From the NCBI GenBank assembly GCA_018056205.1, contig JAGPGC010000056.1, positions 1 to 7,111 on the forward strand: a DNA stretch of 7,111 bases, in the 5' to 3' direction. Position 1 is the stretch's first letter. Every line of letters begins with the position of its first letter. Shown piece by piece: positions 1-6,144 of this stretch. This DNA comes from Candidatus Atribacteria bacterium (GTDB lineage: Bacteria; Atribacterota; Atribacteria; Atribacterales; Atribacteraceae). Under the pieces are notes generated by a model. That model did no database searches. It saw only the letters and a program-made list of their open reading frames with translations, and had not been told where the DNA came from. The position numbers and the translations under genes are program-made.

Positions 1-810
1 ATCGACGCTCCAGTAGCACAGCTTTGTGCTGGAGTATTGAGCGAAGGTGAACATGTGGCAATGGCTGGAACTTCGATGTGCTGGGGTAGTGTGCATGGAG
101 GGCAGTATCTCACTCCGGGTTTGGTGAGTATGCCCTATGTAGTTTATGATGATCAAAAAATATATACTTTTGGTGGCAGTGCCACCTCAGGAGCATTGGC
201 TCGATGGTTCCGAGATGAATTTGGTCAATATGAGAAAGAGGTCAGCAAAAAAACCGGTATATCAGCCTATACCTTGCTTGAATTAGAAACCAATGGTATT
301 GGACCGGGAAGCGAAGGTGTAATTGTTCTTCCTTATTTTATGGGGGATCGTTCTCCAATTTGGGATCCTGATGCCCGAGGAACTATTATGGGGCTTTCTC
401 TCTATCATACCCGAGCTCATGTTTATCGGGCTATGTTGGAAGCAGCAGCTTATTCACTAAGACACAATATGGAAGAAGCGATAAAAGTTGGAATGAAGCT
501 CGATCCCGATTGCTGGATTGTTGGTGGTGTTGCCAAATCAAATTTCTGGGTCCAAATATTTGCTGATATTACTGGATTTAATATGAAAAGGCTGTCCAAA
601 GATGTAGAAGCGCCCTTTGGTGATGCTTTTTTGGTTGGTTTAGGAACGGGGGTTTTTGATAAACCAGAACGGATTAAGGAATGGGTCGATTTTCGTCCAG
701 TGATTACTATCAATCAAGAAAATCACGCCATTTATAATAAATATTATAAAATATTCCGTGATCTATATGAAAATACCAAAAATATAATGAAAGAGCTGGT
801 GGAAATTTAA
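1..810 (+). CDS. FGGY-family carbohydrate kinase, C-terminal part (5' end outside window)
   Basis: The reading frame is open from base 1 to the TAA at 808-810, so 269 residues of a protein that normally has about 500 are visible. FGGY kinases transfer the ATP gamma-phosphate to a sugar or polyol (xylulose, ribulose, glycerol, erythritol and others) in the cytoplasm. The visible part starts at the domain hinge: the Asp of DAPVAQ (nt 4-6) matches the family's catalytic base, and AGTS (nt 64-75) matches the phosphate-binding loop. The FGGY_C signature follows: PYFMGDRSPIWDP, ARG, GLSLYHTR, then GGVAKSNFW (nt 523-549) with QIFADITG, and finally APFGDAFLVGLGTG. A TTG at 37 could be mistaken for a start, but conserved kinase sequence continues upstream of it. 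The motifs look closest to xylulokinase-like members, but the substrate cannot be assigned. The sugar importer downstream supports a role in phosphorylating the imported compound. Confidence 0.92.
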   Translation: MDAPVAQLCAGVLSEGEHVAMAGTSMCWGSVHGGQYLTPGLVSMPYVVYDDQKIYTFGGSATSGALARWFRDEFGQYEKEVSKKTGISAYTLLELETNGIGPGSEGVIVLPYFMGDRSPIWDPDARGTIMGLSLYHTRAHVYRAMLEAAAYSLRHNMEEAIKVGMKLDPDCWIVGGVAKSNFWVQIFADITGFNMKRLSKDVEAPFGDAFLVGLGTGVFDKPERIKEWVDFRPVITINQENHAIYNKYYKIFRDLYENTKNIMKELVEI

Positions 811-820
811 TAAAAAGTCA

Positions 821-866
821 TTGGTTGTGGAATGCTATGGGAAAAACAGTTAGGTTCCACAACCAA
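821..866 (+). terminator. Long-looped hairpin after the kinase gene, possible terminator
   Basis: A perfect 12-bp inverted repeat (TTGGTTGTGGAA at 821-832 and TTCCACAACCAA at 855-866) encloses a 22-nt loop, 10 bases after the kinase stop codon. The bases that follow (TTTATTTG) form only a weak U-tract. It may be an inefficient terminator, an mRNA 3'-end stabiliser, or a DNA operator read as a dyad. Its position suggests partial separation of kinase expression from the genes downstream. Confidence 0.55.
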
Positions 867-954
867 TTTATTTGAAGAAATATTTTAATTAAGTTTATTT
901 CTGGGGAAAAAATGGTAATATAAATAATAGAGGTAGTTTAGTTTGGTAGAATTT
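867..954 (+). other. AT-rich intergenic spacer, no confident promoter
   Basis: This stretch between the hairpin and the next ribosome binding site is very AT-rich and contains a TTAATTAA palindrome (885-892) and a TATAAA (919-924) that could act as a -10 box. I could not pair the latter with a convincing -35 hexamer at 16-18 bp, so no promoter is called. No reading frame in it looks like a gene. Confidence 0.4.
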
Positions 955-962
955 GGGGAGGA
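955..962 (+). promoter_or_regulatory. Ribosome binding site that supports the TTG start at 969
   Basis: GGGGAGGA lies 6 nt before TTG 969, an ideal spacing. It decides in favour of the TTG, because the next in-frame ATG lies deep inside the conserved domain. Confidence 0.8.
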
Positions 963-968
963 AAGAAA

Positions 969-2093
969 TTGAATAGTAGAGAACGTCTCAGAAAAGCGAT
1001 AAATCATCAAGAACCTGATCGTATTCCACTGGATTTAGGGGGGATAGTTAGTGGTATTACTCGGATAGCCCATCGTAACCTGGTAAAAGAACTCAATTTC
1101 CCTAGATCTTCTAAAGAAACCCTAATTGATCGGGCTCAACAATTGGTAAAACCAGATGAACAGGTGTTGGATTTGTTTCAAATCGATACCAGGTATGCCT
1201 ATCAAGAAGTTCCTTTAGAAATCTGGAGCAAGGATACTCCCGATTCTATCTGGGTGGATGAATGGGGCACAACCCGGCGTTTTACTGGGCTCTATTTTGA
1301 TATGATTGAGCATCCGCTTTCTCCAGTAGAATCCTTAACCGATCTCAAAAGATTTTCCTGGCCTGACCCCCACCAAAATCAATCATCCTACGATTTGCTT
1401 CAAAGCCAAGTTGAGAAATTACATCAAAGTGAGAAAGCCGTTATTGTTAATATTATTGGTTCCTGCTTTGAATTCGGTTGGTATCTTCGCGGTTTTGAAA
1501 AGTTTATGATGGATTTGGTACTCAATCCTGATCTTGCCTGTGGTATTTTGGACATTATGCTTGAGTTTCAAATTGGTCAATTTGATGAGCTGCTTAGTCG
1601 AATGGGAAATTTGGTGGATGTAATACTATGTGGAGACGATTTAGCCACTCAGAATCATCCATTTGTATCCCTTGATCTCTATCGCCGATATATAAAACCT
1701 CGTCAAAAAAGACTCTATGAATTTATTAAAACCAAAACCAATGCGCCCATTTTTTATCATTCCTGCGGAGCTATGTCTTCCTTTATTCCAGAATTGATAG
1801 AAATCGGTGTCAACATAATTAATCCGGTTCAGGTAAAAGCGGGGGGGATGGATTTACCCAAGCTAAAAAAAGAGTTTGGAAAACAAATTGTCTTTTGGGG
1901 CGGAATCGATACCCAACAAATTCTACCTTTTGGAAAACCTGCTGAGGTTCGCGATGAGGTTCGGCGCCGAATTGACGAATTAGCTCCAGGAGGTGGCTAT
2001 ATACTGGCGGCAGTTCATAATATTCAAGCTGATGTTCCACCCCAAAATATTATAACTATGTTTGAAGAAGCCTTGCATCATGGGAAGTATTAA
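969..2093 (+). CDS. Uroporphyrinogen decarboxylase-fold protein (URO-D/MtaA-like, COG0407 type)
   Basis: The 374-residue protein has the length and landmarks of the URO-D superfamily: N-terminal RERLRKAINHQEPDRIPLDLGG (residues 4-25), a GDDLATQ segment (222-228) followed by LYRRYIKPRQKRL, and YHSCG (263-267). The C-terminal part has FWGGIDTQQILPFG and GGGYILAAVHNIQADVPPQNI. The family holds HemE, which decarboxylates uroporphyrinogen III, and corrinoid:coenzyme M methyltransferases such as MtaA. The RQAGRY-type substrate motif of HemE is absent, so heme synthesis is unlikely. His264 and Cys266 match the H-x-C zinc ligands of MtaA-type enzymes; the usual third ligand Cys appears to be His350. 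Translation starts at a TTG with a strong RBS. The gene sits between the sugar kinase and the sugar-binding protein gene, so a role in use of the same substrate is likely, but the reaction is unknown. It is cytoplasmic, with no signal peptide or membrane segment. Confidence 0.88.
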   Translation: MNSRERLRKAINHQEPDRIPLDLGGIVSGITRIAHRNLVKELNFPRSSKETLIDRAQQLVKPDEQVLDLFQIDTRYAYQEVPLEIWSKDTPDSIWVDEWGTTRRFTGLYFDMIEHPLSPVESLTDLKRFSWPDPHQNQSSYDLLQSQVEKLHQSEKAVIVNIIGSCFEFGWYLRGFEKFMMDLVLNPDLACGILDIMLEFQIGQFDELLSRMGNLVDVILCGDDLATQNHPFVSLDLYRRYIKPRQKRLYEFIKTKTNAPIFYHSCGAMSSFIPELIEIGVNIINPVQVKAGGMDLPKLKKEFGKQIVFWGGIDTQQILPFGKPAEVRDEVRRRIDELAPGGGYILAAVHNIQADVPPQNIITMFEEALHHGKY

Positions 2094-2110
2094 AACTGGG
2101 AATTACCAGT

Positions 2111-2150
2111 GGGAGGTGATATGATTCAATTAAATTTTAAATATTTAATT
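2111..2150 (+). promoter_or_regulatory. Leader segment with an extra strong SD-ATG and an AT-only inverted repeat
   Basis: The 97-nt gap before the binding-protein gene holds GGGAGGTGAT (2111-2120) immediately followed by ATG 2121. This is a near-complete match to the 16S anti-SD complement, but with only 4 nt between GGAGG and the ATG. Just downstream is an 8-bp inverted repeat (AATTAAAT 2128-2135, ATTTAATT 2143-2150). The ATG opens a 65-codon frame running to 2318, out of frame with and overlapping the binding-protein gene. Its product resembles no family I recognise, so it is not called a gene. Confidence 0.3.
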
Positions 2151-2176
2151 TTTAAAGGAATCCTAAAATATTTTGT

Positions 2177-2183
2177 AGGAGGG
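2177..2183 (+). promoter_or_regulatory. Strong ribosome binding site of the sugar-binding protein gene
   Basis: AGGAGGG lies 7 nt before ATG 2191. The preceding bases TCCTA (2161-2165) can pair with TAGGA (2176-2180), extended inward by three A-U pairs around a bulged G, so the site could be partly hidden in a small hairpin. Confidence 0.8.
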
Positions 2184-2190
2184 CCGGAAT

Positions 2191-3180
2191 ATGAAAAGAA
2201 ATTGGTTGATATTGTTAACTATTGTGTTGTTAATAGTAAGTATGAATTCTTTGGCTTTTGGACAGGAGAAAAAACCAGCCGAAGGAATGTACTTTCGTTT
2301 AGTAACCCATGGTGGTGATGACCCCTTCTGGGCGGTTGTTCAGCAAGGTATGTTAGATGCTGCTAAAGAATTTGGCTGTCAGGTGGATATTGATTTAGCC
2401 GGTTCGGATTTAGCTTTGCAACAAAAACGATTTGCTGAAGCTGTTGCTCAAAAACCCAACGGAATTGCTCTGGTTATCAATGATGATACCGCCTGGGATA
2501 AACCGGTAGAGGAGGCTTTAGCAGCGGGTATACCGGTTATCGGAATAAATAACGATGATTCCCAGGGACCAGCTGGTAATAAACGGCTTTGCTATATCGG
2601 CCAAAGCGAAGAAAGAGCTGGATATATGATTGGGTTGCGCTTGTTCCAGGAAGCCAAAGAAAAGGGAATTGATCTAACCAAAGCTCATGTGGCTATGCCA
2701 GTTGAAGTCCCCGGTGCCAATTATGGTGTCGTCCGTTCCAATGGTATCAAAAAAGCCGCTGAAGAATTCGGGATTACTTCTTTTGAAATCATTGATGGTG
2801 GTGGTTTAGAAATGACCACTATGGAACAAAGGGAAACTTCCTACCTGTTAGCTCATCCTGAAACCACTTTTATGATCGGTTTGGGTGGAATCGCTACTGA
2901 CCGCTTGACTGACTCTCTCAAGGCTGCTGGAAAACAACCAGGTGAGGTTATTGCCGGAGGGTTTGATACCACCGCAGCAACTCTTAACGGATTACGAGAA
3001 GGTTACGTTACGGCGACCATTGATCAACAGCAATATCTACAGGGTTATTTTGCAGTTAATGTCCTCTACCTTTACAATAAATATGGGTTTACCCCCAATA
3101 TTGATACTGGTGGGTACTTGGTTGATAGCGTGGAGAAGATTGACATGATTGAAAAACTTTCTCCATTACATGTTAGATAA
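2191..3180 (+). CDS. Periplasmic sugar-binding protein of a ribose/fructose-type ABC importer
   Basis: This 329-residue protein is a type I periplasmic binding protein (Peripla_BP_4 family). The signal peptide has a charged MKRN start, a hydrophobic core (about residues 5-19) and a probable signal peptidase I site A-F-G|Q (22-25). No cysteine lies at the cleavage site, so it should be a soluble periplasmic protein rather than a lipoprotein. Family landmarks are DPFWAVVQQGMLDAAKEFG (44-62), the hydrophobic strand GIALVINDD (91-99), GIPVIGINND (113-122), YIGQSEERAGYMIG (135-148), GFDTTAAT (257-264) and IDQQQYLQGY (277-286). These match the two-lobed fold that binds a monosaccharide or polyol between the lobes. 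It delivers ligand to the permease pair encoded just downstream. A terminator directly after the stop suggests it is expressed above the membrane components. The ligand cannot be fixed from sequence. Confidence 0.93.
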   Translation: MKRNWLILLTIVLLIVSMNSLAFGQEKKPAEGMYFRLVTHGGDDPFWAVVQQGMLDAAKEFGCQVDIDLAGSDLALQQKRFAEAVAQKPNGIALVINDDTAWDKPVEEALAAGIPVIGINNDDSQGPAGNKRLCYIGQSEERAGYMIGLRLFQEAKEKGIDLTKAHVAMPVEVPGANYGVVRSNGIKKAAEEFGITSFEIIDGGGLEMTTMEQRETSYLLAHPETTFMIGLGGIATDRLTDSLKAAGKQPGEVIAGGFDTTAATLNGLREGYVTATIDQQQYLQGYFAVNVLYLYNKYGFTPNIDTGGYLVDSVEKIDMIEKLSPLHVR

Positions 3181-3187
3181 TTTTAGG

Positions 3188-3226
3188 TTCCGGTTGGTCT
3201 TCAAAGAGACCAACCGGAATTTTTTT
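3188..3226 (+). terminator. Intrinsic terminator between the binding-protein and permease genes
   Basis: A perfect 13-bp stem (TTCCGGTTGGTCT at 3188-3200, AGACCAACCGGAA at 3207-3219) has a 6-nt loop TCAAAG and is followed by seven T (3220-3226). It begins 8 nt after the binding-protein stop codon and ends 37 nt before the permease ATG. Because the downstream genes belong to the same transporter, it probably works as a partial terminator or 3'-end stabiliser rather than a complete stop. Confidence 0.92.
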
Positions 3227-3263
3227 GAAGATACACCATACCAAAACAAAAAGAGGTCGGAAG

Positions 3264-4232
3264 ATGAACTCCTTAAGAAAAACATTAACCTTCCGTTCAT
3301 CGAATACTTTATGGGTTTTTACTGCCCTAATTATTGTTTTCTCCCTCTTTACTCCTAACCGTATTTTTATTAATGTTCGAAACATTTCTGCGGTAGGAAA
3401 ACTTTTCCCTGACCTGGGGATTATTACCCTTGGGGTTGGAATGCTGATGATTTGTGGGGAATTTGATCTCTCGGTGGCATCAGTACTTCCCTTCTGTTCC
3501 TATGTTTTTGCTCGTCTTCTTTTTATCGGGACTAGCCCTTTAATCAGTTTTATCATTGCTATTTTGGTAGGTATGGTTTTGGGTTATTTCAATGGATTGA
3601 TTACGGTAAAAACCCGGATGCCTTCTTTTGTTACTACCTTGGGTACTCTGTGGTTTTGGAAGGGGATTCTCTATGTTTGGTCAAAAATGATGCCCATGAG
3701 TATTCGGACTTTTGTTCCCAATAATACTCCCTTTCAATTAGCCATGGCTGGTAATCTTACGCCCTATTTTCCTGTTCAGGTACTATGGTTTCTCATTTTT
3801 GCTGTAATATTAGGAATCATTCTCCACTATCATCGCTTTGGAAACTGGGTGTTTGCTACCGGAGATAATCGAGATGCTGCCCGAGCAATGGGAATCAAAA
3901 CCGATTTGGTGAAAATTATCTGTTACGTCATCGTTGGTGCTTTATGTGGTTTCTCTGGTTGCATGCAAGCAGTTCGGCTTGGTTCTTTTGCCGCAACTCA
4001 GGGAGTAAACTTTGAATTTAAAGCAGTCGCAGCCTGCGTGATCGGGGGAACTTCTCTCCGGGGAGGAGTCGGAAGCATGTTGGGTATTGTTTTGGGAGCA
4101 CTCATTATTCCCATTATTGATAATGGTCTTATTCTCATGAGAGTTCCGGTATTTGCTATCAGTGCTTTTATTGGTTTAGCAACCATCCTATTTGTATTGC
4201 TTAATACCTACGTTGAAAGAAAAGTGAGGTAA
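3264..4232 (+). CDS. ABC sugar transporter permease 1 (BPD_transp_2, RbsC/FrcC-like)
   Basis: The 322-residue protein is a polytopic inner-membrane permease with many hydrophobic segments (first one about residues 16-30). CUT2-type permease landmarks are LGVGMLMICGEFDLS (56-70), PSFVTTLGT (120-128), TGDNRDAARAMGI (199-211), which occupies the ATPase-contact loop, and AACVIGGTSLRGG (256-268). The frame is open from a TTG at 3225, but that TTG lies in the terminator T-tract. ATG 3264, with AGAGG (3252-3256) 7 nt upstream, is the better start and matches the N-terminus of the paralog at 5057. It should pair with that second permease and the ATPase encoded between them. The gene overlaps none of its neighbours, and 29 nt separate it from the ATPase gene. 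Confidence 0.92.
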   Translation: MNSLRKTLTFRSSNTLWVFTALIIVFSLFTPNRIFINVRNISAVGKLFPDLGIITLGVGMLMICGEFDLSVASVLPFCSYVFARLLFIGTSPLISFIIAILVGMVLGYFNGLITVKTRMPSFVTTLGTLWFWKGILYVWSKMMPMSIRTFVPNNTPFQLAMAGNLTPYFPVQVLWFLIFAVILGIILHYHRFGNWVFATGDNRDAARAMGIKTDLVKIICYVIVGALCGFSGCMQAVRLGSFAATQGVNFEFKAVAACVIGGTSLRGGVGSMLGIVLGALIIPIIDNGLILMRVPVFAISAFIGLATILFVLLNTYVERKVR

Positions 4233-4254
4233 TTCATTCCTTTAAAAGTGAGGT
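4220..4254 (+). repeat. Two 11-bp direct repeats carrying the RBS of the ATPase gene
   Basis: AAAAGTGAGGT occurs at 4220-4230 and again at 4244-4254, 24 bp apart. The first copy covers the last codons of permease 1, up to the T of its stop codon. The second supplies the AGG-type ribosome binding site 8 nt before ATG 4262. A short tandem duplication could have created the spacing. Confidence 0.6.
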
Positions 4255-4261
4255 TTAACCA

Positions 4262-5020
4262 ATGACAACAGAAACCGATCAGAATAATGATATGGTGAAA
4301 ATGATTGATATCCATAAATGGTTCGGTCGGGTTTATGCCCTAAGAGGAATAGATTTTAACCTGAAGCGGGGCGAAACCTTAGGTTTATTAGGCGATAATG
4401 GAGCTGGAAAATCTACCTTGATTAAAATTCTTTCTGGGTATCATACCGCTGATAAGGGAGAAATTTATTTTGACGGGAAAAAAGTTACCATTCGTTCCCC
4501 TCGTGACGCTCGAAAACTGGGGATTGAAACCGTTTACCAAGAACAAGCCTTGGCTCCCAATTTAAGCATTTCAAGAAATATTTTTATGGGTCGAGAACCG
4601 TTGAAAGGATTGGGGTTATTGGATAAAAAAGTCATGGATGAGGAAAGTATGCAGGCGCTCAACCATTTAGGACTCCGATTACGATCGCCTGACGTTCCGG
4701 TGATTACTCTTTCAGGAGGTGAACGGCAGGGAGTGGCAATTGCTCGGGCTATCCATTTCAAAGCCAAATGTGTTATTCTCGATGAACCAACCGTTGCTCT
4801 TTCGGTGAAAGAAGTAAATGAAGTTTTAGATTTTATTCAACAAATCAAACGAGAAGGAATATCATCCATATTTATTACTCATAACCTTTATCATGTCTAC
4901 GATATTGCCGAGCGGTTTGTAATTATGGCACGGGGAAGAAAAATGGCTGATGTAAAAAAAGAGGAAGTGACCCGTGATAACCTTTCCGATTTAGTAATAA
5001 AAAGCGCCATGATTGAATAA
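4262..5020 (+). CDS. ABC sugar transporter ATP-binding protein, single-domain (FrcA-like)
   Basis: The 252-residue ATPase energises import through the two permeases, on the cytoplasmic face of the membrane. All nucleotide-binding motifs are intact: Walker A GDNGAGKST (44-52), Q-loop Gln93 in VYQEQ, ABC signature LSGGERQ (150-156), Walker B CVILDE (170-175) with Glu175 as catalytic base, D-loop region VALS (178-181) and H-loop His207 in ITHN. NLSISRNIFMGRE (100-112) is typical of the sugar-importer branch. RbsA, XylG and MglA have two fused domains of about 500 residues; this protein has one, as in the fructose-type FrcA, so two copies would form the active dimer. It is flanked by the two permease genes, 29 and 36 nt away, clearly within one operon. 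The ATG start has a modest RBS in the repeat at 4244-4254. Confidence 0.95.
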   Translation: MTTETDQNNDMVKMIDIHKWFGRVYALRGIDFNLKRGETLGLLGDNGAGKSTLIKILSGYHTADKGEIYFDGKKVTIRSPRDARKLGIETVYQEQALAPNLSISRNIFMGREPLKGLGLLDKKVMDEESMQALNHLGLRLRSPDVPVITLSGGERQGVAIARAIHFKAKCVILDEPTVALSVKEVNEVLDFIQQIKREGISSIFITHNLYHVYDIAERFVIMARGRKMADVKKEEVTRDNLSDLVIKSAMIE

Positions 5021-5037
5021 GACGAAATTTCTGGGAG

Positions 5038-5044
5038 AAAGGAG
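5038..5044 (+). promoter_or_regulatory. Ribosome binding site upstream of permease 2, with unusually long spacing
   Basis: AAAGGAG is separated from GTG 5057 by 12 nt, longer than usual. An out-of-frame ATG at 5047 lies between them and opens an 8-codon frame ending at TAG 5071-5073, overlapping the permease start. An in-frame TGA at 5045-5047 limits how far upstream the permease can begin. Confidence 0.6.
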
Positions 5045-5056
5045 TGATGGAAAAAA

Positions 5057-6040
5057 GTGAAACAGCAGAATAGTTATCTTAGAAAATTATTTACCACCCG
5101 TTCGTTTAGTATTCTGGTGGTTTTAATAGCGCTTATCATTATATTTACCGTTTTTTCTCCCGGCGGTAACTTTCTGAATTTTGAAAATATTACAGTTCTC
5201 CTGGCTTACGGCTCGGAATTTAGCATTATTGCTTTAGGTGTTGGCGTATTGATGATTGCCGGAGAATTTGATCTATCGATTGGATCCATCCTGGTTTTTT
5301 GTTCCTATCTTTTTCTGATTTTTTTCAAACTCAACTTAAGTTATTTCTTAGTATTAGCATTGACCATTTTGGGAGGGATTGCTTTAGGTTATATCAATGC
5401 TATCATTACAACCAAAGGTCATATTCCTTCCTTTATAACTACCTTAGGAACGATGATGTTATGGAGAGGATTAACCCTCTGGTTTTCAGGTGGACTACAG
5501 CAAGCCTGTGATGTCTCCTCGTCGCCAGCATTTCTTTCGTTTCTAAACGGGTCAATAGGGAATGTCTTTCCAGTTCAGGCTATGTGGTTCATTGTTGTAG
5601 GAGTTTTGTTGGGTTTATTACTTCATTACACTCGTTTTGGAAATTGGATCTTTGCCACTGGAGATAATGCCGATGCAGCTCATGCTATGGGGATTCAAAC
5701 TCATATGGTAAAAATGGTAGCATTTATAATTGTTGGAATTTTGTGTGCTTTTGTGGCAGGAATGCAGATTGCTCGGGTGAGTTGTTTTACCTCCCGTACT
5801 GGCGAAGGTTGGGAATTGAAAGCCATGGCAGCATGTGTAGTCGGAGGAACGTCGCTACGTGGTGGTATTGGTGATATGGCCGGTATTTTTTTGGGTGCTT
5901 TTGCCATTTCAGTTATTGAAAACGGTTTGGTTGTCCTGAGAATCCCTTATTTTTGGACTTATACAGTATTTGGTCTAGTCATTATATTTTCGGTTCTTTC
6001 CAGTATGTATTTGGAAAAACAGAAATGGGCTCAGAAATAA
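5057..6040 (+). CDS. ABC sugar transporter permease 2 (paralog of permease 1)
   Basis: The 327-residue polytopic membrane protein belongs to the same BPD_transp_2 family as the product of 3264-4232. Shared landmarks are GVGVLMIAGEFDLS (61-74), PSFITTLGT (124-132), TGDNADAAHAMGI (201-213) and CVVGGTSLRGG (260-270). Across residues 189-220, 24 of 32 positions are identical to permease 1 residues 187-218, so the pair arose by duplication. The two differ most after PSFxTTLGT, in a region likely to face the periplasm (WFSGGLQQACDVSSSP here). The GTG start is the only plausible one: a stop codon lies in frame at 5045, and the N-terminus MKQQNSYLRKLFTTRSF parallels MNSLRKTLTFRSS of the paralog. It is the last gene of the transporter and probably forms a heterodimeric pore with permease 1. 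Confidence 0.9.
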   Translation: MKQQNSYLRKLFTTRSFSILVVLIALIIIFTVFSPGGNFLNFENITVLLAYGSEFSIIALGVGVLMIAGEFDLSIGSILVFCSYLFLIFFKLNLSYFLVLALTILGGIALGYINAIITTKGHIPSFITTLGTMMLWRGLTLWFSGGLQQACDVSSSPAFLSFLNGSIGNVFPVQAMWFIVVGVLLGLLLHYTRFGNWIFATGDNADAAHAMGIQTHMVKMVAFIIVGILCAFVAGMQIARVSCFTSRTGEGWELKAMAACVVGGTSLRGGIGDMAGIFLGAFAISVIENGLVVLRIPYFWTYTVFGLVIIFSVLSSMYLEKQKWAQK

Positions 6041-6144
6041 AAATATTTTTAAAAAACTTCCATTTAAAAATCGTTGTTGATAAAATAAATATAATCTTGA
6101 ATAAGTAAAAAGCATTTTGATTGTTTCATTGTTAATATAATAGC
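6041..6144 (+). other. AT-rich 3' untranslated spacer
   Basis: About 100 nt separate the last permease stop from the terminator. The stretch is strongly AT-rich and includes TATAAT at 6090-6095 and 6136-6141, but neither has a -35 box at normal spacing. No reading frame or strong hairpin is seen. Confidence 0.5.

Noticed and set aside
1819..2040. Antisense reading frames, here and at 450-713, 3173-3385, 3998-4186, 4534-4767, 5701-5907, 6613-6804 and 6869-7069
   Set aside because: All lie opposite well-supported genes, have no recognisable domains, and are shadows of conserved coding sequence.
969..2093. Annotation of the URO-D-like gene as hemE
   Set aside because: The HemE substrate motif is missing and the context is a sugar operon; no other heme genes are nearby.
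2942..3148. Alternative + strand frames inside genes, here and at 3149-3358, 5299-5511 and 6842-7060
   Set aside because: They overlap conserved domains in other frames or cross the terminator at 3188-3226, and show no family features.
3225..3263. TTG at 3225 as the start of permease 1
   Set aside because: It lies in the terminator T-tract and has no RBS. ATG 3264 has AGAGG at good spacing and matches the paralog's N-terminus.
6074..6141. TATAAT sequences at 6090-6095 and 6136-6141 as promoters
   Set aside because: No -35-like hexamer at 16-18 bp, and the operon terminator follows at once; AT-rich sequence gives such matches by chance.
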